Source of the DNA: Candidatus Kaistia colombiensis
GTDB lineage: Bacteria > Pseudomonadota > Alphaproteobacteria > Rhizobiales > Kaistiaceae
Length of the DNA stretch: 64,000 nucleotides
Direction of reading: 5' to 3'
NCBI GenBank assembly: GCA_029203105.1
Contig: CP119318.1
Coordinates: 2,680,501-2,744,500 of the forward strand
Part shown: piece by piece, positions 57,802-64,000 of the stretch
Position numbering within the stretch: position 1 is the stretch's first letter
Layout: each line of letters starts with the position of its first letter
Notes under the pieces: generated by a model
Told to the model about the DNA's origin: nothing
What the model saw: the letters and a program-made list of their open reading frames with translations, nothing else
Database searches by the model: none
Program-made: the position numbers and the translations under genes

Positions 57802-59989
57802 ATGACGGGGTGGCGGGCGAGCGGAGCGGATGTCGAAGCCCTGATTGCCGCGCGCCACGGCGATCCCTTCGCCCTTCTCGGACCACATGAAACGGAGGAC
57901 GGTCTCGTCATCCGTGCGTTTGTGCCCCATGCCCAGACGATTGCCGTCGAGGATCTCGACGGCCGGCGGGTCGCGCCGCTGGAGCGGCGCCCCGGAACCG
58001 ACTTCTTCGAGGGGTTGATTCCCGGTCGCACCAAGCGCTTCGGCTATCGCCTCAGGGCCGAAAATCCCGGCGGCGGCTGGACCTTCTACGATCCCTACAG
58101 CTTTGCCGGCGTGCTCGGCGCCACCGATGACTACCTGCTGGTCGAGGGAACGCACCGACAGCTCTATGAGAAACTCGGCGCCCACCTGCTGCACCATGAG
58201 GGCGTCGACGGCGTGCATTTCGCCGTCTGGGCGCCGGATGCCCTGCGCGTCTCCGTGGTTGGCAACTTCAACGGCTGGGACGGCCGCCGCCACCAGATGC
58301 GCAAGCGCGTCGATAGCGGGCTGTGGGAACTGTTCGCGCCGGGCTTCGGCGAGGGCGCGATCTACAAATACGAGATCGTCGGCGCCGATGGCAGTCGTGC
58401 AGCCGCTCAAGGCCGATCCCATCGGCTTTGCCGGGGAGCTGCGTCCCTCGACCGCCTCGATCGTGGCGCGGACCGACAATTTCGCGTGGCACGACGACGC
58501 CTACCTGCGCCAGCGCGGCGAGGGCCAGGCGCGGCGGCAGCCGATGGCGATCTACGAGGTGCATCTCGGTTCGTGGCAGCGCGGCGCCGGCAACGCGTTT
58601 CTCTCCTATGACGAACTGGCCGACCGACTGATCCCCTATGCCGTCGAGATGGGTTTCACCCATCTCGAACTGCTGCCGGTCAGCGAGCACCCGCTCGACG
58701 ATCGCTGGGGCTACCAGCCGATCGGGCTGTTCGCGCCGACGCGCCGGCACGGCGAGCCAGCCGGCTTCGCCCGCTTCGTCGATCGCGCCCACCAGGCCGG
58801 ACTTGCCGTCATTCTCGACTGGGTGCCGGCGCATTTCCCGATGGACCGGCACGGCCTCGCTCATTTCGACGGCAAGCCGCTCTACGAGCACGCCGATCCG
58901 CGCCGCGGCTTCCATCCCGACTGGAACACGGCGATCTATGATTTCGGCCGCGCCGAGGTGTCGAACTTCCTCGCCGCCAGCGCGCTCTACTGGCTCGACC
59001 GCTTCCATGTCGACGGACTGCGCGTCGATGCCGTCGCCTCGATGCTCTATCTCGACTATTCGCGGAAAGCGGGCGAGTGGCTGCCCAATCCCGACGGCTC
59101 CAACGACAACAAGGATGCGGTCGCCTTCCTGCGCCGCGTCAACCAGCTCTGCTATGGCGAACATGCCGGCACGGCGACCATTGCCGAGGAATCGACCTCC
59201 TGGCCGGGCGTGTCGCAGCCTGTGCATGAGGGCGGCCTCGGCTTCGGTTTCAAGTGGAACATGGGCTGGATGAACGACACGCTCGACTACATGTCGCTCG
59301 AGCCCATCCATCGCCGCTACCACCACGACAAGCTGACCTTCGGGCTGCTCTACGCCTTCTCGGAGAACTTCGTCCTGCCGCTCAGCCATGACGAGGTCGT
59401 GCACGGCAAGCGCTCGATCCTCGGCCGCATGCCGGGCGATCGCTGGCAGCAGTTCGCCAACGTCCGCGCCTATTACGGCTTCATGTGGGGCCATCCCGGC
59501 AAGAAGCTGCTGTTCATGGGCCAGGAGTTCGGCCAGCGCAAGGAATGGAACTTAGACCGGAGCCTCGACTGGCATCTGCCGCCGAAGCGGCCCATGCCGG
59601 GCTGCGCGACTTCGTGCGCGACCTGAACCATGCCTATCGCCGGCATCCGGCGCTGCACGCGCGCGATTGCGAGGGCGACGGCTTCCGCTGGGTGGTCGCG
59701 GACGACAAGGATCAGTCGGTCTTCGCCTTCCTGCGCTTCGGCGCGCCGGGCGACAAGCCGGTCTGCGTGATCTCCAACTTCACGCCGGTGCATCGCGCTT
59801 CTATCGCTCGGCCTGCCCGAGATCGGGCGCTGGCGCGAGATCCTCAATTCGGACGCCACCATCTATGGCGGCTCCGGCGTCGGCAATCTCGGCGCGGTCG
59901 AGGCCGACCGGTTGCCGCGCATGGCTTTCCGGCTTCGGCCACTGTCGCTTCCCCCGCTCGCGACGGTCTTCTTCGAATACGATCCGTAG
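57802..59989 (+). pseudogene. glgB: 1,4-alpha-glucan branching enzyme, frameshifted
   Basis: This gene encodes the glycogen branching enzyme (GH13): an N-terminal CBM48 half (GANDGSRAV-like region FNGWDGRRHQMRKRVDSGLWELF) and a catalytic barrel with WGYQPIGLFAPTRRHG, DGLRVDAVASMLYLDYSR (nucleophile Asp), AEESTSWPGV (acid Glu) and LPLSHDEVVHGK. The ATG at 57802 has AGGGAG upstream. The coding homology changes frame at about 58393, 59580 and twice near 59797-59807, but every block is otherwise conserved to the TAG at 59989. Each shift is explained by one or two bases gained or lost. As written it would not give a full protein; sequence error is as likely as real decay. Confidence 0.85.
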
Positions 59990-60059
59990 GCGGACTGCGG
60001 CGCGGGGCTTGGTTTGACAAAAACACTGCAGGGCAACGACGTTACGGGAGGGACTGAGG

Positions 60060-61315
60060 ATGGAACGGCCGCAAACCAATGCGCCGCTGGCGCGTAATGC
60101 CATGGCCTTCGTGCTGGCGGGTGGACGCGGCAGCCGCCTCATGGAACTGACGGACCGGCGCGCCAAGCCGGCGGTCTATTTCGGCGGCAAGTCGCGCATC
60201 ATCGATTTCGCGCTCTCCAATGCCGTCAATTCCGGCATCCGCAAGATCGGCGTCGCCACGCAGTACAAGGCGCACAGCCTGATCCGGCACCTGAACCGCG
60301 GCTGGAACTTCTTCCGCCCCGAGCGCAACGAGATCTTCGACGTGTTTCCCGCCAGCCAGCGCGTCTCCGAGGACGCCTGGTATCGCGGCACGGCCGACGC
60401 GGTGTACCAGAACCTCGACATCCTGAAGGACTACGACGCCAAGTACTTCGTCATCCTCGCCGGCGACCACATCTACAAGATGGACTATGAGTTGATGCTG
60501 CAGCAGCACGTCGACTCCGGCGCCGACGTGACGATCGGCTGCCTCGAAGTGCCGCGCATGGAAGCGACGCGGCTTCGGCGTCATGCATGTCGACGAGACG
60601 ACCGCATCTCTCATTCGTCGAGAAGCCGAAGGATCCGCCCGCCATGCCCGGCAAGCCGGACAAGGCGCTGGCCTCGATGGGCATCTATGTCTTCGATACC
60701 AAGTTCCTGATCGAGGAACTGGAGCGCGACGCCAACGATCCGAATTCGAGCCGCGACTTCGGCAAGGACATCATCCCGAACATCGTCAAGAACGGGAAGG
60801 CGATCGCGCATCACTTCGAGATTCCTGCGTGCGCTCCAGCCAGGAATCCATCAGCTACTGGCGCGACGTCGGGACGGTGGATGCCTATTGGGAAGCCAAT
60901 ATCGACCTGACCAGCATCGTTCCCGGACCTCGATCTGTTCGACCGCAACTGGCCGATCTGGACCTATAGCGAGGTCACGCCGCCGGCCAAGTTCGTCCAC
61001 AACGAGGACCCGCCGCGGCTATGCGCTGTCCTCGCTGGTCTCCGGCGGCTGCATCGTCTCCGGCGCCTCGCTGGAGCGGGCGCTGCTGTTCACCGGCGTG
61101 CGCTGCAATTCCTATCTCGCATGTCGAGAACGGCGTGATCCTGCCCTATGTCGAGGTCGGCCGTTCGGCCCGGCTCAGCAACGTCGTCGTCGACGCGCGC
61201 GTCGCAGATCCCCGAGGGCTCGTCGTCGGCGAGGATCCCGGAGCTCGACGCCAAGCGCTTCCGCCGCACCGATAACGGCATCTGCCTGATCACCCAGCCG
61301 ATGATCGACGCGTGA
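60060..61315 (+). pseudogene. glgC: Glucose-1-phosphate adenylyltransferase, frameshifted
   Basis: This is ADP-glucose pyrophosphorylase, the committed step of glycogen synthesis. The intact first 175 codons show FVLAGGRGSRLMELTDRRAKPAVYFGGKSRIIDFALSNAVNSGI, the nucleotide-binding signature, and FVILAGDHIYKMDYELML. After about 60570 the homology changes frame at roughly ten places (about 60570, 60600, 60608, 60821, 60923, 61010, 61114, 61203, 61218 and 61237). Yet it continues to the proper C-terminus (NGICLITQPMIDA) and the stop at 61313-61315. Start ATG at 60060. Several shifts are CCG runs read as CCCG. Confidence 0.85.
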
Positions 61316-61338
61316 AGGCTTGATGTTTCGATTGAAAG

Positions 61339-61450
61339 ACCCTCACCCCAACCCTCTCCCGCACGCGGGAGAGGGGGCGCTCATCGCAAGCCGCGAGGTC
61401 GATGACGAGCAGACCGAAGCCCTCGCCCGCTTGAGAGGGTTGGGTGAGGG
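61339..61450. repeat. CCCTCTCCCGC-type intergenic repeats between glgC and glgA
   Basis: ACCCTCACCCCAACCCTCTC at 61339-61375 with its own hairpin (CTCCCGCACGCGGGAG), and an inverted partner GAGAGGGTTGGGTGAGGGG at 61432-61450. Same family as the pair at 46449-46632. Confidence 0.75.
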
Positions 61451-61478
61451 GCTTGCTTCCTGTTCCAAGGCAAATCTG

Positions 61479-62929
61479 ATGACCCTGAAGATCCTCGCCG
61501 TCGTCTCCGAGATCTATCCCGCTGGTGAAGACCGGCGGGCTGGCCGATGTCGCCGGCGCCTTGCCGGCGGCGCTTGCGTCCGAGGATGTCGCGGTCACGA
61601 CGCTGGTTCCGGGCTATCCGGCCGTGATGGCGGCGCTGAAGAAGCCGGAGGTGGTGCATAGCTTTCCGGGACTGTTCGGCCAGGATGCGCGGCTGCTGAA
61701 GGCGCATGCGGCCGGCCTCGACCTGCTCGTCCTCGACGCGCCGCATCTCTTCGACCGGCCGGGCAATCCCTATGTCGATGCCGCCGGCAAGGACTGGCTC
61801 GACAATCCGCTCCGCTTCGCGGCGCTTTCGCGCGCCGCCGCCGAAATCGGCCAGGGCTTGGTGCCGAAGCTGACGCCGGATAGTCATCCACGCGCATGAC
61901 TGGCAGACCGGCCTGACCGCCGCCTATCTGCGCTATTCCGGCCGTCCGTCCGTGCCGACGGTGATGACGGTCCACAACCTCGCGTTCCAGGGCCAGTATG
62001 GCCATGACCTGCTGCCGGCGCTGGGCCTGCCGGCCCGCGCCTATGCGATCGACGGCGTCGAATATTACGGCACGATCGGCTTCCTGAAGGCCGGCTTGCA
62101 GCTCTCCGACCGCATCACCACCGTTTCGCCGACCTATGCGGCCGAGATCCGCACGCCCGAGGGTGGCATGGGGCTCGATGGTCTGCTGCGCAGCCGCGGC
62201 AACGCGGTTTCCGGCATTTTGAACGGCATCGACATCGGCGTGTGGAATCCGGCGACGGATGCCGCCATCGCCGCCCCGTTTGATGTGACCCGGATAGCCG
62301 GGCGCGCCGCCAACAAGAAGGCGCTGCAGCAGAAGCTCGGGCTCGATGTCGATCCGAACGCGCTGGTCTTCGGCGTGGTCAGCCGGCTGAGCTGGCAGAA
62401 GGGGCTCGACCTCCTGCTTGAGCGGTTGCCGGCGCTGCTCGGCGCTGGCGGGCAACTGGCCTTGCTCGGCTCGGGCGAACCGGGGCTCGCGCACGGCTTT
62501 GCCGCCGCCGCCACGCTGCATCGCGGCCGCGTCGGTATGATGAACGGTTATGACGAGGGGCTTGCGCACCTGATCCAGGCCGGTTCGGACGTCATTGTGG
62601 TGCCGTCTCGTTTCGAACCCTGCGGCCTGACACAGCTTTGCGCGTTGCGGTATGGCGCGTTGCCGCTGGTCTCGCGCGTTGGCGGCCTGGCGGATACCAT
62701 CATCGACGCCAACGAGGTGGCGCTCGCCGCCGGCGTCGGCACCGGCATTCAGTTCAACCCGGTCTCTGGCGACGCCCTGGAGGGCGCGATCCTGCGTAGC
62801 TGCGAGCTCTGGCGCGATCGGCAAGCCTGGAGGAAGCTGCAGAAGAACGCCATGAAGACGGATGTTTCATGGAACCGGCCGGCCGCCGCCTATGCCCGGC
62901 TCTACCGGGATCTGGCGGCGGGAGGTTGA
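61479..62929 (+). pseudogene. glgA: Glycogen synthase (ADP-glucose), frameshifted near the start
   Basis: A GT5-family glycosyltransferase that extends glycogen from ADP-glucose. ATG at 61479 begins MTLKILAVVSEIYP; one extra C near 61518 shifts the frame just before the ADP-glucose-binding KTGGLADVAGALP. A second shift, an extra A near 61883, lies before HAHDWQTGLTAAYL. From there the protein is intact to 62929, including GILNGIDIGVWNPATD, VVSRLSWQKGLDLLLERLP, and the C-terminal PSRFEPCGLTQLCALRYGALP and GGLADTI blocks with the catalytic Glu. Without the two shifts the length is about 482 residues, normal for the family. Confidence 0.87.
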
Positions 62930-62940
62930 GGGTGATCGCC

Positions 62941-64000
62941 ATGTCGGTTGGCGAGGGATCGGCGGAGCCGCTCGGCGTGACGCCGACCGCGACGGGCGTC
63001 AATGTGGCGGTCGTCTCCGCCCATGCCGAGGCGATCTTTTTCTGCCTGTTCGATGCGGCAGGGAAAGTCGAGCTCAGCCGCGTCAGCCTGCCGGGTCGCA
63101 CCGGCGACGTCCATCACGCGCATGTCGAGGGTGTCCGGCCCGGTGCGCGCTATGGTCTGCGCGCCGAGGGGCCGTGGCGCCCGAAAGCGGGCCAGCGCTT
63201 CAACGTCGCGAAATTGCTTGTTGACCCCTATGCGCTGGCGATCGACCGGCCATTCCGGCTCGACGATACGATGTTCGATGCCCGCCGCCTGGGCGCGGCA
63301 AGCGACGATCGCGACAGCGCCGCCGTCATGCCGAAGGCGATCGTCACGGCCAGGGCAAACCCGCAGCCGCGCCTGAATCCGCCGATCGCCTGGGACCGGC
63401 AGGTGATCTACGAACTGCATGTGCGCGGATTCTCCAAGCTCAACCCGGCTATTCCCGAGGCTATCCGCGGCACTTTTGCCGGCCTCGGCCATCCCGCCTC
63501 GATCGCGCATCTGCGCCGGCTCGGCGTCACCACCGTGGAACTGCTGCCGGTCGCCGCCTGGCTCGACGAGCGCCATCTGCCGCCGCTCGGCCTCGTCAAC
63601 TACTGGGGCTACAACCCGGTCGCCTGGATGGCGCCCGATCCGCGCCTGGCGCCGGGCGGCTTCGCGGAAGTGGCGGCCGCCGTCGCCGCGCTGCATGCGG
63701 CCGGTATCGCCGTCATCCTCGACGTCGTCTTCAATCATTCCGGCGAGAGCGACCATCTCGGCCCGACCGTCTCGATGCGTGGCCTCGACAACGCCACCTA
63801 TTACCGGCTCGAGCAGGGCGACCCGTCCGGCTATGTCAACGATGCCGGCACCGGCAACATCCTGGCGGTCGACCGCCCGCCAGTGCTGCGTCTCGTCATG
63901 GATGCGCTGCGGACCTGGGCCGAACGCACCGGCATCGACGGCTTCCGTTTCGACCTCGCCACCACACTTGGCCGCCGCACCGAGGGCTTCGATCCGGCCG
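62941..64000 (+). CDS. glgX: Glycogen debranching enzyme (isoamylase-type), cut by window end
   Basis: The open frame runs off the window: at least 353 residues. CBM48 region with GVNVAVVSAHAEAIFFCLFDAAGKVELSRVSLPGRTGDVHHAHVEGVRPGARYGLRAEGPW, then the GH13 barrel: VIYELHVRGFSKLNP, LGVTTVELLPVAAWLDE, NYWGYNPVAWMAPDPR, VILDVVFNHSGES, and TGIDGFRFDLATTLGR with the nucleophile Asp. The glgX-typical order and the run after glgA fit. ATG at 62941 with GAGGG upstream; a GTG at 62932 is also possible. No frameshift is seen here. Confidence 0.92.
   Translation, partial: MSVGEGSAEPLGVTPTATGVNVAVVSAHAEAIFFCLFDAAGKVELSRVSLPGRTGDVHHAHVEGVRPGARYGLRAEGPWRPKAGQRFNVAKLLVDPYALAIDRPFRLDDTMFDARRLGAASDDRDSAAVMPKAIVTARANPQPRLNPPIAWDRQVIYELHVRGFSKLNPAIPEAIRGTFAGLGHPASIAHLRRLGVTTVELLPVAAWLDERHLPPLGLVNYWGYNPVAWMAPDPRLAPGGFAEVAAAVAALHAAGIAVILDVVFNHSGESDHLGPTVSMRGLDNATYYRLEQGDPSGYVNDAGTGNILAVDRPPVLRLVMDALRTWAERTGIDGFRFDLATTLGRRTEGFDPA

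Overview
The window is high-GC DNA (roughly 63-65% by eye) from an alphaproteobacterium, most likely of the order Hyphomicrobiales (Rhizobiales). The grounds are an adenosylcobalamin-dependent ribonucleotide reductase, the alphaproteobacterial/mitochondrial complex I subunit NDUFA12, an Omp25/Omp31-type porin-like protein, a suf operon in the order sufS2-B-C-D-S-X-A preceded by an Irr-box-like palindrome, a DUF455 protein, and intergenic palindromic repeats typical of this order. I cannot name the genus with confidence.

Layout. 0-9 kb: a secreted trypsin-like protease cut by the window edge, nrdJ, the NDUFA12 gene and rne, all on the minus strand. 9.5-18 kb, plus strand: an amidase (amiC), penicillin-binding protein 1A (mrcA), an acetyltransferase, an EamA-type membrane protein, mgtE, and prfB with its programmed +1 frameshift. 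17.9-21.6 kb, minus strand: a methyltransferase, a coiled-coil M23 peptidase, a DUF455 ferritin-like protein and bcp. 21.8-28.5 kb, plus strand: a giant AsmA/YhdP-like protein and an autotransporter, separated by an AT-rich stretch. 28.9-31.5 kb, minus strand: tyrS and a DAHP synthase gene with a complete aromatic-codon attenuator. 31.6-35.6 kb: anmK, an exported alpha/beta hydrolase, and an intact omp gene lying between the two halves of a dead paralogue. 35.8-45.5 kb: a hydrolase, the suf operon with an intruding VOC gene, tenA and a TfoX-like gene. 45.5-50.9 kb: an exported 2H phosphoesterase and a tripartite Aas-type gene divergent from a TetR regulator, with two perfect operator copies between them. 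51.1-54.3 kb: a compact RiPP-like locus. 54.4-64 kb: a Crp/Fnr regulator, then the glycogen operon glgP-glgB-glgC-glgA-glgX, which runs off the window end.

The most unusual region is 51.1-54.3 kb. Three translationally coupled minus-strand genes encode a PqqD-like RRE protein (lasso B1 type), a B2-type transglutaminase-fold leader peptidase and an HPr-kinase-like P-loop protein. Divergent from them is a 39-codon gene whose product has a lasso-type leader motif (Y-x-x-P-x-L) and ends in twelve consecutive prolines. It is followed by a family-5-type nucleotidyltransferase. No asparagine-synthetase-like lasso cyclase is visible. This looks like a peptide-modification system that processes, and perhaps phosphorylates or nucleotidylates, a polyproline peptide without making a lasso ring.

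The second notable element is upstream of the DAHP synthase gene: a predicted leaderless 26-residue peptide rich in Tyr, Trp and Phe, mutually exclusive RNA pairings and a strong terminator.

About sixteen single-base indels break glgB, glgC and the start of glgA between 58.39 and 61.89 kb, although the protein homology continues across all of them. This is either a local sequence-quality problem or very recent decay. No tRNA, rRNA, CRISPR array or insertion sequence was recognised.
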